Positions 24,513-37,772 of a DNA stretch of 64,000 bases are shown piece by piece. Position 1 is the stretch's first letter. Every line of letters starts with the position of its first letter. The notes beneath the pieces were generated by a model. The model was given only the letters and a program-made list of their open reading frames with translations, was not told the DNA's origin and made no database searches. The stretch lies in NCBI GenBank assembly GCA_013365325.1, contig JABVXV010000034.1:62001-126000 (forward strand), in the 5' to 3' direction. The stretch comes from Dipetalonema caudispina (lineage: Eukaryota; Nematoda; Chromadorea; Rhabditida; Onchocercidae). The position numbers and the translations under genes are program-made.

Positions 24513-25564
24513 TTGCTATCTTCATGCTTTTCAATCATTTGAAATTATCAATAAAAGAGAGGATTAGTTACTTTTGAAGTTTGCGAAATTTATTTGTTTT
24601 TTTTTCATACGTCATTTACATCATTTTATTTCATGGTTAAAATGCAATTTAAAGTTCAAATATTTCTTTAGGAAATGATAAAAAAAAAAGAAAAATTATT
24701 CAATAACTTTTTTTTTTAAGCAATTTTTCCTTTTCTAAATAAATAATTAAAAATGTAATTGTATAAAAGAAACCAAAAATTATGGCACAATTTAAATCTT
24801 TATATTCCAATATAAGAAATTTCTTACTGAAAAAAAAAAAAAAAAGAAAGAGATGAATCAATCAGTTTTTCTTTCTCTTTTCTCTTCCTCACTTTTTTTT
24901 TTGAATCCCTGAAGCAATAGATTTGAATAGTAAAAATTCAATGACTTTTTTTCTTTCATTTTCAAACATATATCTAAAAATTTTGTCGTCGTCATTATTC
25001 GAAAGCAATAGTTGAAGGCTTAATTTAAATTTTTTTTGCAGCAAAAAAGAAGATAAAGAATGAGGACAAAGATGTCAAAATTAATTTACATATACTTTTA
25101 CTCTCATATTTTTAAATTACTTAAAAAAAAAAAAAAGAAACAACAGTGTTTTAGAATTAAATAGATGGAAATGATAATCAAAAATGAAATTCGCCATTCG
25201 ATTGAATTATTCAGTACAATGCAATGTTGCATCAAAATATTATGGGATATTTATTTATTTTTTTTTTTTTTTTTTTTTTGTGAAATACTTCCGCTATCAA
25301 TAACTATCACCATTTTAATTTATTTATTTCTAAGTTGTAAAATTAATCTTACTTTTTAAATCATTTTATTATCATCAACAAAATGTTTCAAGTATCTTTT
25401 TGAATTTCTGCAGGAAGCTTTGAAAACATTTTAAATTTTTTTTATTGATTGTCAGTCATTTTTACTGGCATGAAATTCGTCTAAATCGGATTCAGTTGTC
25501 CTTCATAGTAAAAAGAAAAATGAAAAATTTTTCTTCATTTTTTCTTTCTTCCCTTTTCTTTCTT

Positions 25565-25566
<2 letters not shown>

Positions 25567-25598
<32 letters not shown>
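25567..25598. repeat. 32-nt poly-T tract
   Basis: A homopolymer run within CTTT-rich sequence. Confidence 0.95.
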
Positions 25599-25599
<1 letters not shown>

Positions 25600-27855
25600 A
25601 AGAAAATTTTGAAAGTTAGAAATAGACAAAAGTTTTTTTTTTTTTTCTCTTTGTTGTTGTTGTTGAAATGTGCAAACACTAATACGCCCACTTGTTACGT
25701 ATGCAACAATGAACATTAGTTGTTATATTTAGTTGTATTCTAGTAAGTATGTAAAAATAAATTGAAAAGAATTTTGATGATACATCAGGAGAGAACGAAA
25801 AAATCCGAGTTGAAAGGAGAATTTACTCCATTTTATTACTAGTTAATTAGTGTTTGAGTAAAATAGCGCTTTTGGACCAAATGGATTTTGCTTGTTGTTT
25901 TAGATACAACATTAATTAGATCAAATTATCAATTTTCTTTAATTAATTACTGTAGCAATATTTATTGCTAATCTACTGTTTACCGATTTATGAAAGTGTA
26001 GGTTATACTTTGGTTACCTTCGAAATGTTAAATGTTCATTAATCGTTTTCTGATGTTTATTGAAATTGGTAGGTTTTTTTTTTTTTTTTTGGATTCCTTG
26101 AAATTGCATGAAATTTCTTTTGCATTAGATTTATCATAAATATTTTGTTACTGAATAAATTAATTTAAGCTTAATCATTTGAAATATGTGATTGCTCTGA
26201 TTTGTTTCAGTTAATGCTGGATGAGAAAAAATGAATTCGAATAAATCAGGATTTCCGGTAAAAAAAACGTTTATTCTCATTTTGACAGCAATATAATTAA
26301 TGGATGTTAAAATTCAAAGAATTTATAACATTTCAAGTCATTAATTAAACCCATTTGTACACGAAGTTCAAGATTTTTTAATCAAACTTATTCGTTGTTC
26401 ATTTCATTGATAATCGACAAATGTCATATGTGATAGCCGAAAGAGACGGTTTCTAATAATCAATGGCCTAGGAAAAGAGAATAGGCACTGTTGAATAAAG
26501 ACTAGCATCTACGAGCTAAGGCCTAGCCTAGCTATCAGAAAATTGCATTAAGCAAGATATATTTCCGCACAAAATATTTGACTATGTTGACTGATAGATA
26601 ACATTATTATCATCTTAAAAGCACCGAACACTTCTCATCATTGCTCACAATGTCTTTCAAATGTTTCACAATTAGTTTGAGATGAAATTTGAATTCGATT
26701 AAGAATTTAAAATTTGAAAATTTGAATTTTTAATGATATTAAATAATTCGTCACGGAGCTGTCATTTCGTATTATTGGAACATTTAGCCAATTAAAGCTT
26801 ATATAAAAATGTGTAGTAAACTAAGAGCGGAAAAATTCGTTAATGAATCACTGAATATGTAAATATTGGCGTGAATATCGTTGATTGAAAAAAGTGATTA
26901 GAGAGAAAATAGGTAATTTGATTTATTTACTCATTAATTTGACTTCACGATAAGGCATCGCAAAATATATTAATCATTCTCAGTGGAAATTCCTACTTTT
27001 TTTTTTTCATTATTCTATTTTTATCCATAATTTTGCTTTCACGATCCCACTCTTATGGTAATACGAGAATTTCATGAATAACAATTCCGAAAAACTAATT
27101 TTCGAATATTTTCATTTCAGAAGTATAACTGATATGTTATTTATCATCGTAGAAAATGTGATCGTATTTCTTATAGTATTATAAAACATTTAGGAAAAAG
27201 TATAACACTTACAGATTACATATCAACTATTTTTCGACTTTCGAGAAGGATAAATTTTTTAATTTGTAACTTTTTAATATTAATTATATTCTTACTACAT
27301 TTAATATTTGTTTAAATTTTAAAAAATTCACCAATTTTTCCTTGTTGCAATGTATAAACCAAAAAGTATGGGATGGAAATTTTACACAATCAATGCCACC
27401 ACATCTCTACGATGTCATTCCTAAAATTTGACAAAAATTTTCGAAAATTTGATGAATTAAGAAGTTCTACTTTGCGAAATCTTTTCTTTTTTTTTTTTAA
27501 ATATTCTTCTCCTTTTCTCTCCCTCTCTCCCTTTCTCTTTCCCTCCCTCTTTGTATGTGTAATTTGATTATTTCTTTACCATTCACACAAAAAATAGTCA
27601 ATAAATACGAAATGTGCCCGGAAATGGCAGGAATTATTTAATGTGCCCAAAAATTGTACGCCTCTTTTTCTCTAATTCAATTTTTTCAGTTAATTGAGAC
27701 GATACAATGACTGTAAAGAAGTTGAAGAAAAATATAATGAAGTCGTTGAAGTACTTCTACAAAGAAAATTTTTTTTTTTTTTTGAAAATTCATTCATAAT
27801 TTTTTGAAAGATAGAAAATGAATGAATTGAGAGGAAAAGGAAAGAATTGTTAAAA

Positions 27856-27890
27856 TGATTGAAATTTTAACGAAGTTAAAATTTCAATCA
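27856..27890. repeat. perfect 16-bp inverted repeat with 3-nt loop
   Basis: The arms TGATTGAAATTTTAAC (27856-27871) and its exact complement (27875-27890) are separated by GAA. It would form a tight hairpin. Function is unknown. Confidence 0.85.
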
Positions 27891-28209
27891 CTTGAAAGGA
27901 TAAAAGTTTTTGAAGCTAAAATTAATAGCTCAGTTAATATTCGATTGACAACGGTACAAAATGAATGTTGCAGTTATTAAATTTGGAATGAAATTGCCGA
28001 AAGGTAACATACCTTCTTCATTAGACATAAAATATTATCATATTCGATTATGTTTGAAATTTTCCTCATATTTTAAATCATTTTCAAATTTTAATTTAAA
28101 ATATTCCTTCCTTACTTTGCAAGTTTGAATTAATATTTTCGATTAATATAACACAAAAAATTTTCCAACTGAGTAACTCTCTGTAAACCTCTTCATATCT
28201 CTCTACCTA

Positions 28210-28267
28210 CAGATAGGTTTTTGTATGTATGTGTGTGTGTGTGTGTGTGTATGTGTGTGTATGTGTA
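28210..28267. repeat. (GT)n microsatellite
   Basis: GT units are interrupted by AT at intervals. Confidence 0.95.
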
Positions 28268-28480
28268 CTGCTGATCCGTTCGTCCATAATTGTAAATTTA
28301 ATTTATCCATCCATTTTAATATTAATAAAATTAGACGAGGTCAGCCCCATAACAATTATTTATGATTAATCAATTTCAAGATTTCAATCTGCATTTTTTA
28401 CAACTTCCTATTTATTGCCTAAATTTGAATAAAATTTATCAAGTGATTAGAACAAGACTAGACTAATAGTAGTAGTCTAA

Positions 28481-28504
28481 CTAAGCTAAGCTAAGCTAAG
28501 CTAA
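28481..28504. repeat. CTAAG pentamer tandem repeat
   Basis: Four CTAAG units are followed by CTAA, just after a small GACTA/TAGTC inverted repeat. Confidence 0.9.
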
Positions 28505-30361
28505 TATATTTATAGGCAGAATAAACGAGGATGAGTGGGGGAAAAAATATCTAAATACAAACAGAAAATCATTAATCGAGAAGCTATGAATTCATTTCCA
28601 TTTTTCTCATTTTCCTTCGTTCATCACTTTTTTCTTCTTTTAATCCAATTTCTATTCTTTTAAGCTATTGCTTCATTTTTTTTAAAAAAAAAAAAACAAC
28701 TAAGAAAAAGTGTTTGCCAATATTAGATGGTAAACAATGAATGAAAAATTTTAATTTTCCAATTACAAATTTCAAAATTGATTTCATTGCTATTTCAATA
28801 TGGTATCAATATGATGACCTAACTTGAATGTATTTTAAATTTGGCATTATTTTCAAGTATGTCTATATTAAATTAATTTAAAAATAGGTTTAGATTTGAT
28901 CACTCAAATTGGAACTTTTTATCTCTACTCTTAGAAATTGTAATGGTTGTAGAAATCAAAGAGGAAAAAAAAAAAGGAAAAAAGAAAGATTCTTAAGGGA
29001 TGATTTGAATCCTCTCGCTAATATGAGAGAGGAAGAGAGAGAGAGAGAGAGAAAGAGAAAGAGTCTAAAAGTTGTATCAAATTTGAAACATGAAATATCA
29101 AATATTTCTCATCAAAATTTGTTATACTAATGTAAAAAAAGGAAAGAGAAATGAGTGTTCTCCACTTAATATTAATTATCATTCCAGTACTAAAAGATTA
29201 AAATTGAAAAATTTCCCTTTAATTTGTTAGAAAAGGAAGATTTATTGAAAAATTAACACTATTTTAATAAAATTCCTCTCGAGGGAAAAGAATACAATAA
29301 AGATTATAATGAGAATTTTCATTCCCTTACATATTGAAATCCTCATGTTAAGGCATTAACTCGTATTGAAACGATATTTTTAAAAAAAATATGAATGAAT
29401 TGGATTGAGAATAAAAATATATTTAAAACTTATGCTTATTTTTCTAACCATCCTACTACAAACTATCATATATTTTCCATTTAATTTGCTACGAAAATTT
29501 TTGTTATATCTATAATAATTATTTAATTTTGGGAATTTTATGGCACTGTAACGATTGATGTAAGTGCCAATGCACATATATGAACAAATGGCCTAAGGCT
29601 CTTATTCAATCTCTCAGGATATGATTTCATTTGGCTCGAATTAAGTGATATCATCAGTAATTTTATCAATCAACATGATGAATCTTTCATTGCTCTGATT
29701 TTCTTTAGAAATTTTTCAAAAATATGAGAAAATTTTAAAAAATCTTACTAGCTTTTTGAATTTTAGGCATTGGGAAAAAAATTTCAATTGATTGTTAATA
29801 AGATCAACAATAAATTTTCAATTAATTTGAATCATTAAAACATTTAACATGTCTTTAAAGTACAAATTAACTCACTGCTGTTTCAAAAATTTACTTGACA
29901 AGATTACATATTTCAAAAAAAAAAAAAAAAAAATCATATAGAATGATTTCCTTTCCAGTTTATTATAACGAAATTATCAATAGTTTTCATTCAATCTAAA
30001 ATTAATTTCTTCACTATAGTTATTTAAGGTTAAATTTAAAAAAAAGGAACGAAATGAAACATATTCAAATTGGCATTAAAGAAAAAAAAAAAAAAACTGA
30101 AATCATTGAAGTTTTTTGGCTATTTTTTAATCATTAAATCAAACATTTAAATTTAATTTGATTTAATTTTATCCAATAAGCACTTACTAATGCTCATCTG
30201 TACCAGCTTGCAATTGTGCTTTCTTGCTTAATCGTATTTTATCTTTTTTTTTTTTTTTTTCTTTTTTAAAAATTTCTGCAATTCTCATTTTGTCAAATCT
30301 TTCTTTCTTTAGCAGCAGACGACAGTATAGACATGTTTACATAAACAACAAGAAGGGGAAT

Positions 30362-30369
30362 TGACGTCA
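30362..30369. promoter_or_regulatory. CRE-like palindrome TGACGTCA
   Basis: This is a third exact CREB/ATF consensus, in the gene-free region. It is motif evidence only. Confidence 0.2.
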
Positions 30370-30781
30370 GAACTCCGAACTAATTTACTTTCAAATGATT
30401 AATTTTTCTCATTGCACTCTTTGCTTCTTTTCCATACTAAAGCTATTTTATGAAATAAAAAATTTAAAGCTAAAAAGTATTCATTTATAGCTGTAATATT
30501 ACATTATTAAAATGAAAACCAAAAGAGAAAATAAAAATAAAATTTCTTTTATTATCATTTATTTATTCATTACATGTGTAGCGATAATTTAAGTTCATTT
30601 TTTCTTTTTGCTTGTTAAATTTATTCTAAAATTAGTTCAATTTTAAATTTCACCACTCTTTTAAATTCTTAAAATTATTTAGGAAATAATTTTACTAGTG
30701 CAAAATGAAGTTATAAGTATTAGAAAATTATAAATGATATTAGTGATAATTAAATAAACCTCATACGTATATATTACCATT

Positions 30782-30871
30782 ATATTGTTGTTGTTCAATA
30801 ACTTTTTTCGCGTGGGTTGCAATTAATATTGTTGTTGTTCAATAACTTTTTTCGCGTGGGTTGCAATTAAT
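30782..30871. repeat. 44-bp exact tandem duplication
   Basis: Two identical adjacent copies with a 44-nt period run from 30782 to 30871. Each holds a GTTGTTGTTCAATAAC segment and an unusually GC-rich TTCGCGTGGGTTGC core. The lack of any difference implies a recent duplication. Confidence 0.95.
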
Positions 30872-33800
30872 TAAAAATGTTTAATGGATTTTTGCACGAG
30901 AAATTTATTTATGTGAGTGCGCAATAAGAGAGAAAGAGTTGCTAATTTTATTAAATTTTATCTTAAATAAGCAAAAAAAAAAGTCAATTGTTGGATTTGT
31001 TTTGGATTGCTTAAGGAAATTGTATATAACTCTTTTTTAAAAATCTTTTTGCTTCTAATCGATCATATTTCTGAAAAATAAAATTGAACCTTTGGAAATG
31101 AATATTGATGCTCAAGCTTTCTTTTTATCACTTTGTTAAATATTTCATTGGAAATTCAATTTTTCAACCGATTAAAGTTCCATTTATTTTATCATTGCGG
31201 TTTGCGAAATCCTTCTAGCGTTTGTCATTTTAAATTAGCTTTCTTTTTCTTATCTTAAAAATCAAACTTTTAAATTAAGAGTCGTCTTTTTTGTCATTTC
31301 ATTGAAATAAATTGTTATCATTGTGATAGCAGAAGAAATCGGAAAAGATATTTTGTCAAGAATTTTACATTTTCATTGTTGAAATTTAAATGCGAAACAT
31401 CGATAAAATTGAAAAATTATTGAGTTTTATGATAGTAAAAATTGTTTTTTAAACTTTATTTCAACAATGGGAACATTTTCTTGCAATTTGCTGCCTATTC
31501 TTTTATTTGAATCATAAATTTAAGTTTATAAATAAGAGAGGAATATATTTCATGTATTATATAGCCTAATTTTGCTTCCATTTTATTCATCCTTTTTTTA
31601 CGGCTTTTTTTTCTTTTTCAAAATTTTTAAATAAATTTATGAAATTTAAGAAAATCAAAATGGAATTTTTAGGAATAAAAATTTTCAAAGTTTTCCATCA
31701 ACTTTCCCTTGTTCATGTTGAATGACATCATATTTCTTGATGCATTTTTCATCTTCAAAACGTCAAATAAGCACATTAGCATCATAAAAGCTCAAGAAGC
31801 AAAAGATGAATGAAAAGAGAGGCCTAACTAAGAAAGTGGTTTACAAGGCTGAGACATTTCTTCCTGCTGAATAATGCAACAAATTTACACATGACTTATA
31901 TTTTGCTAACAAATCTCTTATAGATAAATTTTAATTTCTTAGCTTAAGAATGTAAATCAATGCTAACTTTAATAATTATTTAATGGATACTATCAAATTT
32001 TGACTAGTTAGTAAAAATGTTAAACTTAATATTTTATCAACTGATATCATGAATACATTTGTGATATAAATTTCAGCAAATTTATTCGAACACATCATTA
32101 ATATCCGGTGTTGCATTTTGAACTGTTAACAATAATTATAAATAAGATAAGATAGCTATTTATCATTTCAATGCAAGAAGAAAAAAAAAAAAACTAAGCT
32201 TACTATTCTATATAGTTTTAATCATCTAAAAAATCTTGTCAACAATTCCTTCACAATTACTGCTAATTTAATTAATAATTAAACATTAGCTCATTCTGGA
32301 TAGGATATTGCAAAAATTTTTACCAAACAAGTTAGCTTAGTCCCTATTCTAATCTTTTGCAAGCTAGGCCTATAACAGCTTCAGAATTAATTTTATTTCA
32401 TACACTATTTTTGTTATACTCCATAAAGCAATGATTTTGCTTAAGGATAATAAATAAATTTTTTTCCATTTAAGCCTAGTCCCTCATTATTCATTCATTC
32501 ATTCACTTATTCATTTAGATCTATTTTTCTACATATTAGCTGATTTGATGAAGCTAAAAAATTGTAACCCTATAGTTTCAGCTTTAATTTTATTATTTTT
32601 TTTTTCTTTGCAATTTTTTAATTCTTTTAAAACCATTTGCATTGACCTGCATATTCACTTGTCCACTGGCATATGTTCATCAACTATTTGAAACAATTAG
32701 TTTGATATAATTTTAGATGTACTTTGATTTTAAATTTATTACAACTAAGTAATTAAGTATTAAGCAACTTTTATCAACCTTTTTTTCCCCCTTCTATGCT
32801 ACTAGCTTTTGTGATTTTTACGCTAATATTCGATTTGCGTACTATCTGGCTAGTACCATAAGATACTTTTATACATTTCAATAAATTTATTACTTTTTAA
32901 AATTCTTTCTACTACAAGAAAAAAAAAACAGAATTAGAATTAAATAATAGCATAAGACATATTTAAATACTTTTCCACTTCTCCTCTCAACTTTCATTTA
33001 AATTTTTTTTTTTTTTTTTTTACATTAGTTATTGCTATACACTAGTTTACATTCTAATTAACCGACTGTTCTTTCTTTTTTTTTTTTCTAATTTATTTGA
33101 GAAAATTTATCAAATCAACAACAAAGCTATTAACTCATTTTCATTATCCGTAAATTTGACTATTAATGAGATTTTGGTTTTACTAAAATTGATTTATGAA
33201 TGTGAATATAATGCTCATCTCAACTTATTCACTCACAAATAAATTTCATTGTTCGTTATGAGAAAAATTTTCTAATTCTGAAATTTTTGATATTTTTATT
33301 TCATTGCAAAGTGTTAATATTGTGAGGATATTATACGTTATCAATCAAATTTCCGTCTATCTTTACACGTTATTAACGTATTCGTCACAAAGTTAAATGT
33401 ATTTTTTATAAGTATGTCGAGAAAACGATGAATGTATCGTTAAAATGAAATGGTTGACAATGGATTCCTAATGGTATCGTAGAATATTTTGGAAATTTGA
33501 CATTCTTTCATGCGATAAAGTAAGCGGTTGTGGATAAGAAACATTAAGGTGTAAATTAAATTCTTCTTAAAGAAAAAAAATTAATTTAGTAAAAATGTTT
33601 CAAATATAGATTAGATGTAGCATTTCGAGTTTCAACCATTCCACGTGATTACGTTAATAACGTAGCGTAAGTTTTCCACATTCTAACACTATTCATTTAT
33701 TCCTATCATAAATTCATTAATTGTCTTATACTTATGTTGATGTTTTCAACTTTTACAAAATTGTAAATTTTAATTTAAAATTTATTTTGCATTTAAATTA

Positions 33801-34124
33801 GGGTTTGAAAGCGAATGTATGTGACGATGACAAATATTAAATGTCCAAAATTTTTGGACCAAGGTAAAAATTTATTCAAACTTTTCAAAGCGTACTCCTG
33901 TAGATTTTTACAATATTTCATTCTTTAATCAATCCTTGAGATGTAAAAAGAATTTTTAATTAAAAAAATTAAAGTAACTTAAGGGTTGTTCAAAAAAATG
34001 AAATGATATACTTTTATAGACCATAATAACAGTCACATGTAAATTTTATTTGTAATATATTTATATCTGAATTTTCTTTTTTTCAAAACATTAATTCATT
34101 ACTCAATACATACATTTATTTTTA

Positions 34125-34127
34125 GGT

Positions 34128-34158
<31 letters not shown>

Positions 34159-34167
34159 TATATATGT
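34125..34167. repeat. (CA)n/(TA)n microsatellite
   Basis: ACACAC units grade into ATATAT. Confidence 0.9.
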
Positions 34168-34275
34168 TATGACAATTATCATCATCATTATCGATGTCCC
34201 CCACTTCTTGGGTACAATGAGGTCATTTAGTGAGTTTATAAATATTCATCAGTGGCATATAAATTGGTTCCTATC

Positions 34276-34277
34276 TT

Positions 34278-34311
<34 letters not shown>

Positions 34312-34313
34312 CC
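34276..34313. repeat. (CT)n microsatellite
   Basis: CT units carry one AT interruption. Confidence 0.9.
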
Positions 34314-37300
34314 TTTTTCGTTGCTCATTCCTGTTTTGATAATTGTTTGTAAGTTTCCTAAAATGTCATTAGTCATCAATTCAATGACCTGTAATTTTAG
34401 CTGATCAAACTTATGGTTGAAGTGATTGGGATAGTGTTGAAATCCGAAACATCACCACTCCATTTTCAGTTCATCAACAATTAACGTTTCTTCTTTCCTT
34501 TCCTTCTTTTTCTCTCTCTTTCTTCTCCTTTCTTCTTTCAATCTGTCAGAAATAAGAATAGATTTCATAGTGATATTTTTCGTAAATTTTAAAATTTAAA
34601 TCCGTCATATTGAGGCAATTTCATCCATCATTGCAAGAATGGACATAATTTCTCTTTTTCATCATTTACTCTCCTTTTTATCTTGTCATGTCCTCGACGT
34701 AAAATGTAGAGATTAAAAATTCATAGATTTACCATTTGGTGATCGTATCCGATGACCGGATTGCAATCTTTCCTGTCTTTTTTGACAACCTCAAATTTTC
34801 ATATCCTTTTGTGTTACCATTTCCCTTTTGCATACTATTACATTTTTAAAAGTTTACATGCGCAAGTTTTGAATTGAAAAATTTTTCGACATATTATAAA
34901 ATATACAAAATTTGATTTTCTATTCGATTGACCTTTGACATTTTCATTATTATCACTTGTTACTATTTGACAGTACTTTTAGGATGAGTAGTATTTTTGA
35001 AATTTTACTAATGTTATATATACATATATATGCAATCATTATATGAATAACTTATTTTTTTCTTTTTGTTTCATAGAAAAAATTTTCCGCGAATTTATTG
35101 ATGCATTATTGAGATTTTTGCAAAGAAAAACGGAAGTTTTCTCCTTTTTTTTTTTTTGTTTTTGTTTATAGATAATAAAATTTTCAATCTTAAATTTTAT
35201 TTTGACAAGAATTTGAAATGTTGTCGTATTCTTGTTCTCAGTAATTTCTTTGAGATTAAAGAAAGGAATTAATTCGTTTCCTTTCCTTTGTTTATGTATA
35301 CCTTAGATTTTTATTTATTCCATTTAAACATTGCATATCATGCGAACTTATCGTTTTGACAAATTTAAATTTCATTTAAGACGAAATTTAAGAATTGTTA
35401 AACAAAGTTAGATTAAAATAAAGTGAAATGGCATCTTTCATTTCTGATTGTATCAATGAACCATTCTAATTTATTTTGTAATTCAACAATAACCTCGTAG
35501 TTAAAAAATCGCTTTTTATTGATCATAAGACATCAATGATAACAAAGATCACATAACCTTATAGTTTTTATTAAAATTTCAAATCCTTAAATTTATCATA
35601 AATTGAAAAAATTCCTCAAAAAAAAAACCTCAAAGTGTAATTGATTCTCATCTTAATTACATTTTATTCATTCTCATCACTACAGAAAGAAAATAAATTT
35701 TTGCAAGCATCATATAATTCGATCTGCGATACTGGCGATTTTTTCTGATTTTATCATTTACCACTTCTTACCCATTCAATGAATAATTTGGTTTAATTAA
35801 TTTTTGAAATTTTTAACTCCAGAAATTCAATTCGTATACAAACATCATCTACAAAAGACTACATGTGATCAACACAGTCATTTCTATGTAAATTTTACCA
35901 ATATTTGATGATACTAATTATTTGTTTTATCTTATCGTATCTTCGAGATGATTAGGTTTCATTCAGAAATATCACAAAAAATTTTTCACAATTTTTTATT
36001 GTTTGAATAGATAAACATCCTGAAAGCGTTGTATTTGTGCTGTCCATATACAAATTGATCAGAGCTATAAATGATATTTGAAATTTAAGTATTCTCCATT
36101 TTGAAAAATTTGATTTCCAGTAAATATTAGATATAAATTTTAACTTAAAATTTAAGGCTTTTAATCTGCATAAATATAAAATCTGCATGAATGTTTCATC
36201 ATATCAAATTGGAGCCTGCCAATTTTTTTTTTTAATTCCAAAAAATACTAATTACCGATCGCCTTGATAAGTGTTGAAGATTTTGAAAGATAACTTTTGC
36301 CTTACAAAAATTACATTCCAAAATTTCCATCACTTCTTAAGCTGGTCGTATTTTCTTGATATGAAAATGAATTAATTTGAATAGGAAATAATATGACAGA
36401 AAGATTGTAATGAAATAAAAATTAGTTAGCAATTAGTTAAATTAGCAATTAGCTCTAATATTTACTAATTTAACTACTGGTGATTATGTTGATGACGATG
36501 CTGATAATGATAATGATTTAAGCAATTCTCATTACTTTTCACTTAACTCATTTGATAACTTAATTATCTCACAATCTTGACATTAAATTATCATACACCA
36601 ACACTTCCTACGTCAGCGACAACATTGTAATTATATGCATATATTTCCTTCCATATCAATTATCATTATTACTTCATAATTATAAATTCAGTTAAATTTA
36701 AATTAATGCACAATCGTATGATCATTTTTAGTGCTTTTATCACTGCGGAAAAATTATCACTTACTATTATTTATTTATTTATTTATCCATTCATTATTAT
36801 TAATTATTAGCTATTATATTCCTATCAATACTTATTTAGATATATACATAAATTCTTAATATTCATTAATAATAAAAAAAGTAATGCAGTAATAATTCCA
36901 AACATCTCAGTATTTCCTTATTCAAATTCATTTCATTTTTCTTTCATTTCAAAAATACTTTTCTTTAATAAAATTATTTCATTCTATCTTCATTTTTTTT
37001 TTTTCTTGCAAAAAGATATTGGCAATTTTTTTCTTCTAAATCTATTGAATTGTAATAGAATGAATGCAGTGATCATTTTCTGTTCAAACCGATTAACTAC
37101 TTCCATACATCCGGTTGGTTTGATTGATTCAACAATTATCTTCTTCATTCCTATTCCATAAACAGAATAATTATATTTATAATATCAAGAATTCAAGGTT
37201 TATTTGAATATCTATGCATTGATTTATTTATATTGATAAAATTTATTATAATATAAATTTTTTGCAAAATTCAGATCAATATCATTACTAATTATTGTTT

Positions 37301-37629
37301 ATTGACCAGTAATTTAAATTATTGCATTAATCATTTCCAATCCATTATTCTTTTCAATTTCCTGCAATTAATGACTATATTTATGTAATCATTACATAAA
37401 TTTGATCATTAATTGTAGTTTTGTCCCAATCTATAGTTAAATAATTACTTTGAGCGCATTTCGTATAATATTTTAAATATTATCAGTGATTTTTATTTTT
37501 GCTAGCTAAATTAAGACAGTAATATTTATTCTAACTAATTTTGTTAAATAAAATTTTGGAAATTTTCCTTCTTTTTTTTTGGGGGTTAATTCCAATAAAA
37601 GTGGAATGCGTTATATTGCGCTAATTATT

Positions 37630-37772
37630 TTTATTATTGTTATTATTATTACTACTATTATCTATTATTATTATTATTATCGTTGTTGTTATTGTTATCA
37701 TTATTATTATTACTATTATTATTATTATTATTGTTGTTATTACCAATATTATTATTACTATCATTATCATTA
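37630..37772. repeat. imperfect (ATT)n trinucleotide region
   Basis: ATT/GTT/ACT triplets run for about 140 nt and create spurious Tyr-rich and Asn-rich open frames on the two strands. Confidence 0.9.
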
